Shown: positions 12,640-26,121, counted from the stretch's first letter. The stretch is 64,000 nt of DNA from Aquilaria yunnanensis (GCA_039654915.1 CM077600.1:29819992-29883991), one strand, 5' to 3'. Numbers and translations are program-made. The notes: generated from the sequence alone by a model not told the origin.

Positions 12640-15478
12640 CTAGTAATTCGTAGATAAGTATCGAGATAGCATAAGGTCTCTATGCTTAACCTAGGTATGC
12701 GTGTGTGTAGAAATCGGCGGATCAAACACGCCGATATTTGACCCATCCTCCTTCTCTCTCTCCCTTCTCCCCCATTTATCACTTTCCCGTCCAAAGTATC
12801 CCAGCCCTTGGTTCGCATCCATGGCTGCCTCCATCATCTCGTAGATCCCCGCGTGCTATCTCAATGCTCATAAGCTAATTTGATAGCAAACTGAATGATT
12901 CGAATCAGAGGGTGGTGGGTCTTTAAATGCGATAGATTATGTGATCACTAGAGGAAAAAAAAATAGGAGTCTTGTGCGTTTTGGGTGAGTACGACAGAAG
13001 CAACGCAAGAGGCCTCTTTGCTGTGATAATAAACAGATGTAATTACAACCAAAATCAGGACCTTTTCAGAACATACTTGGATGACCCGCAAGAAACCTGA
13101 CCTGATCCAGCTTTAATGGTAGCTTATTAATTTGATTAAGTCTGAACGAACTGCCACTAGATTTTATTTATCTTTCACGGTGCATGCTTTTTAAATTCTA
13201 ATTTAAATAAATCTAAATTGAGCAAAAACAATATAATAAAAATTTTAAAACTTCTATATTTAATGATAATAACTTTCTACATTTTAAAGAACGAGGGACA
13301 AATAATTTGAGATTTGTTGTGCGATGGCGATATTAAATTTTACTGACAAGTTATAGATATTCTACCTGAATACATCTAAAGTATCACGATAGAGATTGAC
13401 AACTCTTATGTAAAGAGTAGAAAAAATATTAGAAACGTCACGCATTCATAAAAAATCAAAAGATTCACAACCAACTGAAGCTTTAGCCGCAATACATTTT
13501 TTTTTTCTCAGTACACATATAGAGCTGAATCATATTACGAGGGGAAAAGAATACAAAAGCTTTTATTCATTAAGGAAGCTTTGGAATACACTTTTATAGC
13601 TCTTAAACTCATGTCCTTCTTAACTTTATTCCTATCATCAAATAATTCGAAATGCTTCAATAGACTTATTTATATTACTTGTACTCATGAGTTTGTCGTT
13701 TAGGTACTAATTTTTTTTTCTCAATTTCTTTAACCTATAACCTGTTAATTATATTATCCCGACAACAAATTATTTAAAATGAGGTTATTTTTTACCTGCA
13801 CTTTGTAGCAGGTATTTTTTTCCCTTTAAATTTATTATTAAAATAAATATTAGTAATAAATAACTAAAAAGTTTTGAGCCTTAAACTTATGCCAATAAAT
13901 TAAAATTTTATTTTATTTTAATTTTAAAGTTAGGCATTTTTTATATGATGTTCTTATCATTCAAATGATTATTTATGACCGAAACATAATACATATACAT
14001 GCTTTGAAATAATAAATATTTTTTTTGTCACTAAAGAAGAATTCACTAAAAAATTTTACCTTATATCAATTTAAATTCCAATATTTAATATTGATGAAAA
14101 ATTTAGTTAGAAAAATTTGCTTTCAATTTTAGCAGTTATGGACAAAATTACTTTATTAAATCATATAAATTTTGAATTAAATAACTCATTCTACAAAACT
14201 CAATTAATAAAGATTAAAAGAAAAAGAAATAATTGGCCAAAAAAATTCAAAGACTAAGAGATGAAATGGAAAAGCTTTAGGTATTAAAATTTAATAATTG
14301 GTGATGACCAATGTTTTGTTCTAAAAGATAATACATAAAAAAACAACAACAACAAACCAAATCAAGATCAAAAGAGCACATAGAAAGAATTTAGTTAAGT
14401 AGTTATTATTTACTGTGTTTGTGATTAAGACATAGCATGAGTGAAACTTAGTGACTGAAACGGGAAATAAAAGAAATTCATGGATTGAAATCGTAGTTTA
14501 ACCATAAGCAAACGTGAAACAGTTGGACACTCAAAAAATTACAACATAGGCTCTCAGGACACGATTTTCTTGTAAGAAGAGGACCAAACTTAGAAAAGAG
14601 TCAATCATGTTTAACAAAAAAAAATAGCACTGTTGATGAACAGTGAGAATAACACAAAACTCATGGCTTTTAACAAAAACGGTGCCATTTCAATTTTATA
14701 GTGAGACACGTCCCTAGGCCACCCAATATCTCCTCAATAGTGAAAGCCAAAAAAAGATGTACTGCTCATGAACATGAACTAAATTTAGCAATTAGGATCA
14801 TGGTGACCAATGTTTTACTTTAGAAGATCGTACATAAAAAATAAAAAAAAATTTGGGAATCAAGAGAGCAAATAGAAAAAATCTAGCTAAGGAGCTGTTA
14901 AGTTCAGGCACCAAAACATAAAACAGGTTAAATTTAGTGACTAAAATAGGAACATGTAGAAATGCAGGTACCCGTTTTAACCAACAGGAAAAGTAAAACG
15001 GGCTGAAACTGCCCTAAGACTCGAAGACAGCGCGAAAAGGGTTCTGATGTTCAAAAAGAGACGATTGCGCCCCCAAAAAGGCCCCAAAAAAAAAAAACTG
15101 AAGCACTGTTTATGAACAGTACTCGCACTGTTCATGAACATTACTTGAAGTCGGCAATTAATATTAAGTTATAATATAATGTCTTAATAGACTTATATTG
15201 CATCTATTCATGAGTTCGTGAATTAGGTACTAAAACATCGTCTTTCTCTTGAATATTCTCTTAATTAAACAACGTTATACTTTTACACATAATCATAATT
15301 AATCAAAAGGTTACACCGAATAATCCAAGCTTTTCTACTACATCCACTACATCACCTGAAAGCTCACGTGTCGCGACAACTAGCCATGTGGCCACCTTCT
15401 TCCGGTTTTCTGAATTCTTCACAAGTCTTCAGAGGTAAGAACAGAACCGAATCTTAATGACAGAAAATCTTCGACGAT
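12640..15478. other. Intergenic DNA before GRDP, with degenerate repeats
   Basis: Mostly AT-rich. About 13980-15130 is a diverged relative of the interior of the hAT-like element at 21130-22100, and it contains a direct repeat of itself: a block starting ACCAATGTTTT near 14308 recurs at about 14808. Short palindromes of the type CTGTTCATGAACA occur near 14630, 15107 and 15128. No coding gene is seen; copy B has lost this whole stretch. Confidence 0.55.
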
Positions 15479-18400
15479 ATGTCTTCGTTGTCGGCGGCTA
15501 GGAGTTTAAGCGAAATCTCTGAGACCGACACTGTTCGACTCAGCTTCGATCTCGTGTCGGCGGCCAGACGAACAATTGGGTTCTTGAGGAATGTTAGCGG
15601 CTGCAAGTGGCTTCACCAGAAACCCACCATTGTTGAGGCAATCAGAAGGTTGGTTTTCCGGGGACATACAGAGATGGCACCCTTAAATTGGACCGGAAAG
15701 TGGGGCTCGAATTGATGACAAAGTTATATTTTTTATTTTGTAGATATGATGAACTGTGGATGCCGTTGATTTCTGATCTGACGGCGGGGTCCAAACCCCC
15801 AATGGTTCTCCCACCTGTTGATATTGAGTGGGTTTGGTTCTGTCACACTTTGAATCCTGTAAGTGGAAGCTGCTACTCATTATTCTGCCGTTTAATGTTT
15901 GGTTACTGAGAAAATTTGAGAAAACAAAACACTATGCTGCCGTTAAAAAAAGGAACCCAGACATGAATTTACGATGTTTTTATTACGTTGTAAGTTTAAA
16001 TTAGTTGAGTTTTAAGTAGCTTATGAAACAGGCCAGCTACAGGCAGTACTGTGAGTCCAAGTTCTCGAAATTAATCGGAAAACCTGCCATATTTGACGAA
16101 GAGAACGAGGAATATGCTGTGCTGAGATGCAGGGAATTTTGGATGAAAAGATATCCATCTGAAAGTTTTGAGATTGACGTGGATTCCGATTCTCCGGACG
16201 CAGTTGTCCTAAATGAAAATCTTTGGATTGAACTGCAAAAACATAGTGTTCTGTATTTTAGATTTTCGGAGCCATATTTCTCTGAGATGGTGTATTTGGT
16301 TGCCGCCAGACAAAGGTACAAGGCTTTTCTCTACATGTTGCAAAGGTTTATTGGTGAATGCTCCGCCGTCGTGCCCGCCATGGATATTCTGTTGATGTTA
16401 CAGACCCACCAGGTGATTTTTTCTTCTTAAAAAATTTCTCAATTATTCCTAATTAGTAGTCTGTTTGTGCTTGTTCTTTTGTGACGATTAAGATTTTTCT
16501 TTTTTTTTCTACATATTTTAGATAAAGATGGTTATCTTGCTTGCTTCATGATTTTTTGTGGCTGTTCCTTTATGAATTATAATCTAAAGTTATGGGTTCA
16601 ACTCCCTAGCTGACTGATTTTAACACATCAAGCTTACTGTAAATCAGATTGTAATCGATAATAAAACGAGGTTTAGAATGATTAGGGGGAGTTTTGAGAG
16701 TAAATCGATGATCAATATAGAAATTCATGACTCTCTCTCTCTCTCTCTCTCTCTCAACTTTTTTGCCCCTTTTCTTTGACGAGCGTATCACTAACATTTT
16801 CAATTTTTAAATATCATCAATTAACCAGAGCTACCCAACAGCGTTTGTGGAGGATGTGAAGGACATTTGGGATGACATGGGTAAGGTTGTTGGTTTACAT
16901 GGGACGGTGAAACAAGAATTGGAAGAGACTAAAACACTGTGGGAGAGAACTTTTGATCAACCTTATGAGAAGGCTGGAGGTGGATTAGACATAGAACTGG
17001 ATAAGGCCGTCTCAGCAAAGCCACTGGTTTACTGGGATGTTTGTGATATGGACATCAATACTAGATACAAGTCCATGATTCCCAGGTTCCTGCTTGAGGT
17101 ACTATCATTGCTGGTGGTGCATCTTTTTCTCTTGAAATGTAAACTAACTGACCAAGTTTGATAGTTGTACAAGAGCAGCGTCACATTGGTAATTCTGAAG
17201 TAAGTCATCCTCCAAAGAAATGAATTTAGTGCTATAAGCTCTTAAGGTACTTTAAGAAATTCTGAAGGTTGTGATAAAATACAAAATACTGCCAGCAGCA
17301 GTTGCTAATCATCTAGCAGATCAATTGCTTTTGCCTCATCAAAATTTCATTAATGTCATAAGCCATAACATGGAAATGCATCAATCATTTTGCTACATGT
17401 TGAAATTTTTATATGAAAGAGTGCTTTCTAGATCATAATCATTTTGTTCCATGCACAACATCAGAGCTCATTTAGGCATAATGTCTATATTAGCTTGGTC
17501 GATCCATATCAATGCAGGTTTGCGTTTTTGTGATGTTCAACCCGGGGAGGAGGGTTGCAAAAGAGGACATTAAACACAGTTTTGCACGTCTTCGTATGGC
17601 GAGATGTCATCGAGATCTAAAGCTTGATAAACCTATTTCCACATTTTCCAGCTCTTCGTGGCAAAAAGCATGGCACCTTTACTGTGAGTTTGGAACCAGA
17701 GGTGTTGCTGTTGAGCTTCGTAGTAGTGGTGGTCTTTGTCTCAAGGGTAGCAAATTGCTTAATTCAACCATATTTTACTGGAATGTATCTACTAAGATCT
17801 CCATCCATCACTGTAGCAAGAGAAGTTGATCAGCTGAGGGTGGTTGTTTCCATTACTCCTCCAGTTCAAGCACCATATATGTTAAAATGTGTGCCTGACA
17901 GAGTGACTGATGATTCAGGAGCAATGATATCTGATGTCATTCTGCAATTGAACCAGTATCGGCCCCAAGAAGGCCGGTGGTTGTCACGCACAGTTCTGGA
18001 TCATGCCGGAAGAGAGTGTTTCATTGTCCGTATCAGGTTTGCTTTCACACTCTTATGCCCTTTTCAGGAGGGGACAGGTTTCATTTTGCCTGAACTGTCA
18101 ACTTATTTGCATCGTTAACCGGAGACACATTCAACGCTGTTGCAGAGTGGGAGGAGGATTTTGGAGATGGGGAGGTGAAACGCCTTCAGCTGTAATTTGG
18201 GAGGACAGGATCATCGAAGTACGAGAAGGTTCTTGGTCTTATGTTGAAGGGTCCATTGGCAGAGCACCTGGTATGTCACCCGCCATTTATTTTTAATCAT
18301 GACTACAAGGCAAAAGAGACATTTTGCATGATAGAAAAGTAGAATTATAAAAACCTATGAGTTAAAGAGACCGCTTGATTACTTGTTCAGTCAACTGGTA

Positions 18401-19427
18401 AATGAACTTCATGCGGAAGATATAATTTTTGCCATCTTCACCTTACGCAATAGATCTTGCACCCTATTTGGATCAAACTGTAGCTATGAGGTCTTGCCCA
18501 GGTGATATGTTTGTTTTTATTAATTTGACATGTTTATGTTATTTGTTGTTCTTGTTGATGCCATCTTCCAATATCGTAATATCATCATAAGCATCCCAAC
18601 TTGCTAGCGAAGTTTTCATTGAGACAACAAAATTCTCAAATCAGAATATCAATTTTGCTGTGATTTTGCCATTAGTACAGAGAAAGTGGTAGGAACAGCA
18701 ACACCAAAAGAGCCTACTGAGCCTTGGAAACATGCATGGAAGTATTCAATGGGAGAAGACTCAGTATCAAGTTCAAGCATGAGATTTTGTCTAAGAAATC
18801 GAACTTCATCAGAGTCATCGGTAAGGCCTGCCATTTGCACTGCAAGTATAATTCATGAAGTTAAACTGGTAAATGGATTGTATGATGCAGGTAATGTTGT
18901 TAAGGGGATGCAAAATGCAGTATCAGGTGATGAGAGCCAATTCACATTTCATTGGTAAAGACAGGGGGAACCAAAGCAACCAAGAAGCTGATGAGAAGGA
19001 AGATGAAGAGGGCTTTGTTACTCTCGTTAGGTTCACTGAAGACAACCCAGACGGAAAAGCAACGGCTCTCATAAACTGGAAACTGCTGGTGGCAGAGCTG
19101 TCACCAGAGGAAGATGCTGTTCTGGTGCTTCTGCTGTGTGTTTCAATCCTGAGAAGCGTGTCGGAGATGAAGAAGGAAGATGTTGGAAGTTTGTTGGTGA
19201 GGAGGAGATCAAAAGAATCAAAACATGGGGCTAGAGATTGGGGTTCTGTGATACTTCATCCTTCCTCTTCGAATATTGCTTCACCTTACCTGCAGCCCTG
19301 GCATTGGAATGTGAGCAAAGTGATGGCCAGAGATGGAGCTGATAATGTCACCGGACAACCTCCTTCATCTCGTTATTCTGCGGCTGAAGGTGGCGATAAG
19401 CTGTACAAAACGGGGATCTTTTCATGA
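15479..19427 (+). CDS. GRDP-family (DUF1399) protein, copy A, frameshifted
   Basis: Eight exons can be read with GT-AG junctions and consistent phase: 15479-15648, 15744-15858, 16032-16412, 16829-17098, 17518-18036, 18146-18270, 18681-18820, 18891-19427. Together they match the glycine-rich-domain-containing protein family (GRDP1/2, DUF1399). Landmarks are YDELWMPLISDL, then HTLNP and SYRQYCESK, FNPGRRVAKEDI, a C-terminal FVTLVRFTEDNPDGKATAL, and a final WGSVI block. The conceptual length is about 751 aa, normal for the family; no strongly Gly-rich tail is seen. Arabidopsis relatives affect growth, ABA and stress responses; the biochemical role is unclear. Two defects: one extra T at about 17786 shifts the frame, giving a stop at 17829 after about 415 aa, and 21 nt are missing in exon 7 near 18758. 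Copy B is correct at both places. This may be a true pseudogene or a base error in the assembly. Confidence 0.8.
16730..16757. repeat. (CT)n microsatellite in GRDP intron 3
   Basis: A run of about 13 CT units between GRDP exons 3 and 4. It is present at near-equal length in copy B (about 45693-45719). Confidence 0.9.
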
Positions 19428-20370
19428 ATACAAGCACTGCCTATTGTTTTCAAAATTAAAAGCGTCTGCTTTTCTTCGATTCGCTCCTTTATCTTCTTAT
19501 TTTTTCCGTGTGTAATTAATGTTGATAGAAATGACAATGGAGAAAAAGAGGATTACACGATGCTTTTTTAGGCAATTCTATGAAACTTTTGTACAAAATT
19601 GATCATAATACGATGTGACGTATAATAATTAAAACAACGTTGTATTGAGAATCCATTTATGTTTCAAATTGTAACTTTTTATGCTAAATATGTCTCAGTT
19701 TTTGTTTCATTGCTTGACTTTTGCATTAAAAGTTCTTAAAAAAATTGTATTGAGAAATATAAACTTAAAAAATATTATATTTAGAAAATGTTCATATTTC
19801 TATAGTAAGTTTTGAAAGAAATAAAATTATAAATTAATTATTGTGAACAGTTTTTTATTTAAGTATTTTGGTATATAAATGAAAAATTGATATACATAAA
19901 TGGTAGATGAGATCTTGTAGTTTTCAAATAAAATTTTTAAATTTTCTTTTAAAAAACAATAATATAAATTAAGTTCAAGTAAAGCTTAGATTAAAAAAAA
20001 AAAAGTAAATGACTCATCAATTTGGGACAGAGAAGTACCACACAACAAGAGTGGGGTCTTTTAGGCTTCGAGGTTGTTCACTTGCAAAAGAAATTGAATG
20101 TTAAGTTAGTCAGTTGAGAGGATGCAAGAGATAAATTTAGGAATGTGAGATATATTTAAAAGTTGACGGATATTGGAGAATGAAAATGGAAATTCAATTT
20201 TGGAGACGTATTCTCCAGCCACCGTGGATGGCGGCTAGAAAACTTCTTCTAAGAGTGGCTGCCTTGCGGGAAGAAGATTTATGAAGTACACCGGTGCACA
20301 AGGAGGATTGGAAGAGAGTAAGAACATGATATTGATAAATAACATGAGAAGTAACTTTTAAACTCGCAAC

Positions 20371-22483
20371 TAGTGGTGAACAATGGGCTGGATCCGGAGC
20401 TGACCCCGGTCAAACCCGGCCCAGACACAGTCAAGGCACGGTTCAACTTGGCATAGGGAAGGCTCAGGAAATACTGGGCTGAATGTGGGCATGGAGCAGA
20501 GAAAACGGAGCACGGCTCAAGACAATGAGAAGCCCAGGCTCGGCTTGACTCGCCCCAGGCAGAGACTGTCCATGTTGGTCCTATCTGGGCCTACCGTTTC
20601 CAGAAAAACGCCCAACGGTCCCCTGTTTCAAAAAAATGGTGAAATTACACATTAGGGATATCCAGCTCTTGACTAACAGTTATTTAAGTCCAAAACCTTT
20701 TTCTTTTACCCTCATCCAACATTAAAAAATAGCTAGTTTGAAGGTTATTTTTGTCCAAATAAATTTTTGCCACTTTTATAAATATCCACCCTCAATTTCT
20801 CACACAACTTCCTACACTTTTTCTCTCTACATCTACTAGTTTCTCTACATTTCTCCTCGATTTTTATAGTCTTCCACCAATTTTTTTAATGTTTTACTAA
20901 GTTTGGGAGATGTGATACAAGATAATTATGGTGCTTTCACATCTTAGATTTTTCTCTTCAGTTATTAGAATGTACGAGGTGTATGAAAACTGCACGTTGT
21001 AGTGGTTCATATGATAATTGCGTAAATTCATGGAAAGATGTAGAGACTTAATATAAGAAAAAAATATATGCTTTCAAGTTTCAGCCGTTGTAATTTTGAA
21101 ATAAAATAATATTCACAACTCATTAGATGGAGGCTGAAATAAAAAATGCTACTACCAGAAATATAAGAGAAACAAATCATGGTTAACAATATTTTGTTTT
21201 AGAAGATAATACAAAAATGAGAAAAAAAAATTAGAGATAAAGAGAACAAATGGAGAGGTTTGGTGACCCACACATTGTAATGGATATTTTTTATAATAAA
21301 TTTTAATAATAACAGTGCGAGACATAACATGTTATATGTTTCAAAACAATGAATGTTTGATCTGTTAATTGAAAACAATTCAATAAAAATTTTCATCTCC
21401 CATTAACACAAAATCTAATTTTTAATATCGATGAAAAATTTGTCTAAAAAAATTTACTCTCAAATTTAACAATTATGGACCAAATTGTTTTATTAAACCA
21501 TAGAGCTTGAAATAATTGATACTACAAGTCTTAATAATCAATAATGAAAGAATAATGATAGAAAGAATGATTAAAGCTTCATTTTAGAAAACAACAACAA
21601 AGAAAATAAATAAAAAAAGTTGGGATCAAGACAAAAAAAATGGAAAAATTTTAGGCATTAAGAATTTAACAATTGATTTAATGAAGATAAAAAATAATTT
21701 TGACTAAAAAATAAACAAATTTTAACTAAGAAATAAATAATTTATGGTCACCAATGTCTTACTTTAGAAGATAGTACAAAATAGACGATTTAATTAAATA
21801 GTTATAAAATTTAGGGACTAAAATGTAACACAGAAGTAAATTAGGTCCAAAAATTAAAAAATTAGAAAGCTAGGGAATGAAATCGCATTTTAACCAAAAA
21901 AAAGTGAGATAGACAAAAATCGGGAAAATTGCAGGCTAGGCCCTCATAAAGGTAAGCGCCTTACGAAATGAGATAAAACTAAAAAACAGAGCAAATCGTA
22001 TCTAAAAAAAACAAAGTCAAAAGAAAAAAAAAACTATTGAACCATGGCTCAAAACCAGTTGGACTCAACCAACCAAAAATCGAGCTATTGTTCATCCAAC
22101 AGTACCAATGTTGATATTTAGAAGTATAGTGTAATTTGATTTGATTATACTGTGCATTACAAATTATAGCTTTTCATTTCGGTTCGGTTTTCAAAATGTT
22201 TTTCCATTTATTATGTAAGACTCATTCCAACTTATTTGTGAGTATCGCTTGGCTTTGTTATTAATAAAATTTGCATTGGTAGTAATGTGTTTTTTCAAAG
22301 AATTATAAAAATAAGTAAACATTTTCAACAAAAATAATAAATAATTTAAAAAATCTAAAAAAAATAAATAAAATTAAAAAGCCCAGCTCAGGCCCAGGCA
22401 CACACAGGCCCTGTCAAGGCCCCGCATGCCGTGCCCGGGCCTGACATGACCAGGCCCAGGCCCAAGCCCAACGACCACATCTA
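20371..22483. mobile_element. hAT-like non-autonomous element (copy A)
   Basis: The left end TAGTGGTGAACAATGGGC and the right end (inverted: TAGATGTGGTCGTTGGGC) are hAT-type terminal repeats. They are followed inward by the GGCCCAGGCCC-rich subterminal DNA usual for these plant elements. The flanking 8-mers are CTCGCAAC (20363-20370) and CTCACAAC (22484-22491), an 8-bp target duplication with one substitution. No transposase frame is present in 2113 bp. The interior (about 21130-22100) belongs to a repeat family also found at 13980-15130. Confidence 0.85.
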
Positions 22484-22623
22484 CTCACAACATAACCTAT
22501 AAATGTATGAAGTCGATGGAGCAGCAGGGTCACCAATGTATTGGGCCCAAAGAATGATAAATTCTTTAAACAACAAATGGGCGGTAACAAGGTACACATT
22601 ACAGCTAGTTGCTTGCTTTATTA

Positions 22624-23215
22624 GTTGAGTAAATTTCATGAATGGTCCCTAATATTTAGTCATTGTTTCCTTTTAGTCCTTAAATTATTGAATATTATGT
22701 TTTAGTCCTAAATCTACTAAAATGTTTCATTTTAGTTGTAAATCTATTGAAAATATTTCATTTTTGTTCCAATTTGATGAAATTTGTTAACTCAAAACAT
22801 TTGTCTGATAACAACTTTTTAGATCACAATTTAAACTATTCGCTAACTGTCTCATAATAAATTTAATCTATATAATAATTTTTTTACAGTTAATAAAAAA
22901 TTTAAATCACTTTTTTTTGTCTCTCTATAAATTGAAATTATTTCATTAAGAAAGAAAAAATTATTAATTTAAATTGTCTATTTACTATTTAAATTTATTA
23001 AACTATTTAAATTTACTGAAAGACAGTTACTAAATATTTAAATTTGAATTTCAAAAATTTTTATCAGATAATTATTCTGAATTAATGAATCACATCTGGT
23101 AAGAGACAAAAATGAAAAAATTTTAATAGATTTAGGACCAAAACAGAACATTCAAAAGGTTAGAGATTAAAAGGAAACAATGACTCAAGATTAGGGACCA
23201 TTTGTGTAATTTACT
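22624..23215. mobile_element. 592-bp MITE with ~55-bp inverted ends
   Basis: The left end AGTAAATTTCATGAATGGTC and the right end (inverted: AGTAAATTACACAAATGGTC) continue as inverted repeats for about 55 bp. An 8-bp duplication CTTTATTA flanks it (22616-22623 and 23216-23223), as expected for a hAT-type MITE. A TAA formed at the right flank closes the reading frame of the PP2 gene remnant that follows. Fragments of the same family occur near 3885-3975. Confidence 0.75.
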
Positions 23216-23224
23216 CTTTATTAA

Positions 23225-23993
23225 TTTCTGGACTGGACCAGTGCTTGGAACAACATCAGTACTTATGATCTGGATCCTGCACTGCAGAGCTTCAAGTTGG
23301 AGCGGTGCAGTGGGAAGAAGTCGTACATATTGTCGGCAAGGGAGCTTTCCATCACGTGGGCAAATAATCCACTCTACTGGAGCTGGATTCCTACTACTGA
23401 ATCCAGGTCAATCCCATCAATTATACTACCACTACAACCACTACCCTTCCTTTCGCTAATTAGCTAGCTGACAAGCGGCGTGTGACAAGACGAACTGCAA
23501 TTAATTACTACTGTAAAGTTTTGGCGTTGGATTAATTTACTTACGACATCTACCGTGTCGTATTATTTTCTTGTTCAGGTTCTCGGAAGCCGCTGTGTTG
23601 ATTGCAAGCAACTGGTTGGAAATCAGATGTGAAATAAGTTCCAAAATGTTGACGCCAAGCACAACATATGGCGCCTTTATCATATTTAGGAAAACGGGTC
23701 AGACATACGGGCTCGTCTTGTTGCCGGCCGAGACATCTGTTGAAATGAGAAACCAGACCCGGCGGAGCATGGCGGATCTGTCCGGCGGCAAAGCACAGCT
23801 GAGCACGAGACCAGATGGATGGACGGAGGTGGAGATTGGAGAGTTTTTCACCGGGGAAGATGATGCGAAGGTCCGTTTGAGTTTGACGGAGGTCAAGGGC
23901 TACCATCTCAAAGGAGGCCTTGTCGTTGAAGGCATGGAATTCCGACCCAAGCGAAGCTCCACCGTCTCTTCTGTCGGGATAACCCAACTTTGA
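23225..23993 (+). pseudogene. PP2-B-type phloem protein 2 lectin gene, 5'-truncated
   Basis: Two exons are visible: one open from 23225 to 23406, and one from 23579 to 23993 ending in TGA, joined by a 172-bp GT-AG intron. They encode the phloem protein 2 (PP2) lectin domain. Conserved blocks include SGKKSYILSARELSITWA, YWSWIP, FSEAAVL, WLEIR and GWTEVEIGEFFTG. In PP2-B proteins this carbohydrate-binding domain follows an N-terminal F-box that lets the protein act in SCF ubiquitin ligases. Here the F-box exon and start codon are missing: upstream come a stop codon, a MITE, and then the right edge of duplication copy A. About 198 codons survive without an internal stop, so loss is recent or the 5' part lies elsewhere. 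Confidence 0.8.
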
Positions 23994-24962
23994 CATTCCT
24001 TTCCCAATCAATAAACCACTCGACTGGATGGAAACCGAAATTGAGTTGCTTCTGTCAATGCTTTGTCACCGTAGTCTATGAAGAGCTGGTGTGGTAAACG
24101 GATGTAACCCATGCCACCTAGTTTAACGACATCATGGAAAATGGGCAAAAAAAAAAAAAAAAAAACAAAATATTTCATGTATTTCCTTATGAATGAATAT
24201 TCCATTTTTTTGGTTCAGTGCAATGGTGTCTTTGGTTGGAACTAAAAACTTGAGTGCGTTATATATCCTAATGGGTTAATATCAGCATTTTAAAACCCGG
24301 ACTATTCCTTAAACTGTTGAGGTTTTGGGATTGTGGTTTAACTAGTTGAACCATCAAGGCAAACACAGTCTTTTGTATACCTGTATTTGAATGATTAAGA
24401 GCATCTTTATTGTTAAAAAAAATGATATGACCTTAAAGTAAAAAGATTCATACTAAATTGATATTTTACTAAATATAAAAGTCTACCGGATGAACCTGAA
24501 CCCTACAAACCTAATCCTACATCCAATTCCAAAGTACCTTCTCCCATTGCGAGCTGCTTTGTGCCTCCTTTATTTTTTTGTTCTTTCATCTTCTTTTTTT
24601 TTTTTTCTTGTTTATTCTGTTTCATCTTTCTTCTTCGTCTTCTTTCTTCTCCTCTCTTCTTCTTCTTTTTTCTAGTTTTTTTTTTCCTGTCTCCTTTTTC
24701 TTCTTCTTTCATTATTTTTTTTAACTATTTTGCTCTTCTTCTTTTGTCTTGTTTATTCTTTTTCTTTCTTCTTCTTCATTAGTTGTTATAATTTTCAAAT
24801 ATTTATTTCAAACAACAAGTCTGATGGCTCATCTGTTGGACAGTTTTTTGACCAATGATTAAATGGGCCGCTAACCAGACTGCCAGGATAATCGGTTCGT
24901 GATTGGGCCGATTGAACCGGATAACCTGATCCGGTTTTGATAACACAGCTGTTTAATATTGA
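23994..24962. other. Intergenic, with a pyrimidine-rich tract
   Basis: No gene is seen. About 24560-24780 is a (CTT)n-like pyrimidine tract on the plus strand. It produces long spurious reading frames rich in Phe/Ser or Lys/Arg. Confidence 0.6.
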
Positions 24963-25746
24963 TAGGGCTGTAAATGAATAGAAAGTTTAGCTTTAGTTGA
25001 GCAAGAATTCGGTTTTGTTTGTTTGTTTAGTTAACTAAATGAATAAAAACATAATTCTATATATAGTCGTTTATTTAAACAAATAAATATGAACAAGGAT
25101 ATCTTTTGTTCGTTCATACTCATAAAACATGTTTAATTAGTATTTGTTTATATTTATTTATTCATTATCATATGTTTATTATATACCTACTTGGCATTTA
25201 AAATATTAATTTGTTTGCTAATTTTGATATGTATTTTAATAATATAGATACTTATGATTTGTTTATTGATTGATTCTTTTATGGAAGAAGTTACTTGATG
25301 TTTTATCAATATGTTGTGAATGTTAATATATTTATTTCTTTGTTTCTTTGTTCATTTATGTTCGATTATTCAACCGCTTACATGATTTATAGACGCATTT
25401 GTTTGTGCTATTGTGAGTAAGTATTCAAGAACATTGAATGAACAAACATGAATACTACTAATTAATAAAGAAATAAACATGAACAAAAAAATTTACATTT
25501 GCTTAGTGTTAGTATTCTTGTTCAATAATAGTTAAACAAATAAATACAAACATGGTCTATTCCTATTTGTTCTGTTTGTTTATAGTCTTAGGTATTTTTT
25601 ATAGAAGCCCTAAACATTGATGGTGGATAAATATATGAACAAGAAGATTTACATCCATTTGGTGTTCAGATTTATGTTCAGTAATAGTTAGATGGATAAA
25701 AATGAACATGATATATTTGTATTTATTTGATTTGTTTGCAACCCTA
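24963..25746. mobile_element. 784-bp hAT-like MITE
   Basis: The left end TAGGGCTGTAAATGAAT and the right end (inverted: TAGGGTTGCAAACAAAT) are typical hAT terminal repeats. The flanking octamers AATATTGA (24955-24962) and AACATTGA (25747-25754) match at 7 of 8 positions. The interior is AT-rich with recurring GTTTGTTTATTT and GAACAAACATGAA. A second copy of the right end lies inside at about 25600-25630. Confidence 0.72.
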
Positions 25747-25889
25747 AACATTGATGATGGATACATATGTCCGTTTAAATAGCCCAGTGGCCCCATATTT
25801 TGAATAAAATATAGTACTGCTAAAATTTTTAAGAAAAATCATGCCAGGAAATTGTGTAATGAACTTTTATTGTATTCTACTAAGTATTA

Positions 25890-26121
25890 CTCCCTCCGTC
25901 CCATAAATTTTGATACATTTGACTTTTTGTTATATTTTGACTCAATTTTATTCATATTATTGTTTGTTAAAAAAAATCAAAAAAATATATTTAGAAACTA
26001 CATATCTTGAATTATCATTCATATACAAAGATTTTGTATTTATATATTAAAATGTTAAAAATAAAAAATTATAGATTAATTGACAAAAACAAATGGAGCA
26101 AAACTTTTGGGACGGAGGGAG
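25890..26121. mobile_element. Stowaway MITE
   Basis: Clear CTCCCTCCGTCCCA left end and TGGGACGGAGGGAG right end, with a TA duplication on each side (25888-25889, 26122-26123). The length of 232 bp is standard for the family. It is the best preserved Stowaway in the window. Confidence 0.92.

Larger units (their letters stand above)
1..22582. repeat. Segmental duplication, copy A
   Basis: This whole interval is collinear with 34101-51561 (copy B). Homology begins at base 1, so the true left edge may lie outside the window. It ends at 22582, just after a shared AACAAATGGGC. The offset between copies is 34100 at the left and 28979 at the right; three deletions in B account for the difference. 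By eye, identity is about 95-97% over the left 10 kb, about 98-99% around the PMEI gene, above 99.8% across most of the GRDP gene, and about 95% over the hAT-like element. Confidence 0.95.

Noticed and set aside
17785..17817. Possible 33-nt intron that would skip the extra T in GRDP copy A
   Set aside because: Far shorter than plant introns, and it would delete conserved residues; a frameshift or base error is more likely.
24490..24782. Overlapping reading frames rich in Phe/Ser (plus) or Lys/Arg (minus)
   Set aside because: They come from a pyrimidine-rich low-complexity tract; no domain or codon pattern supports a gene.
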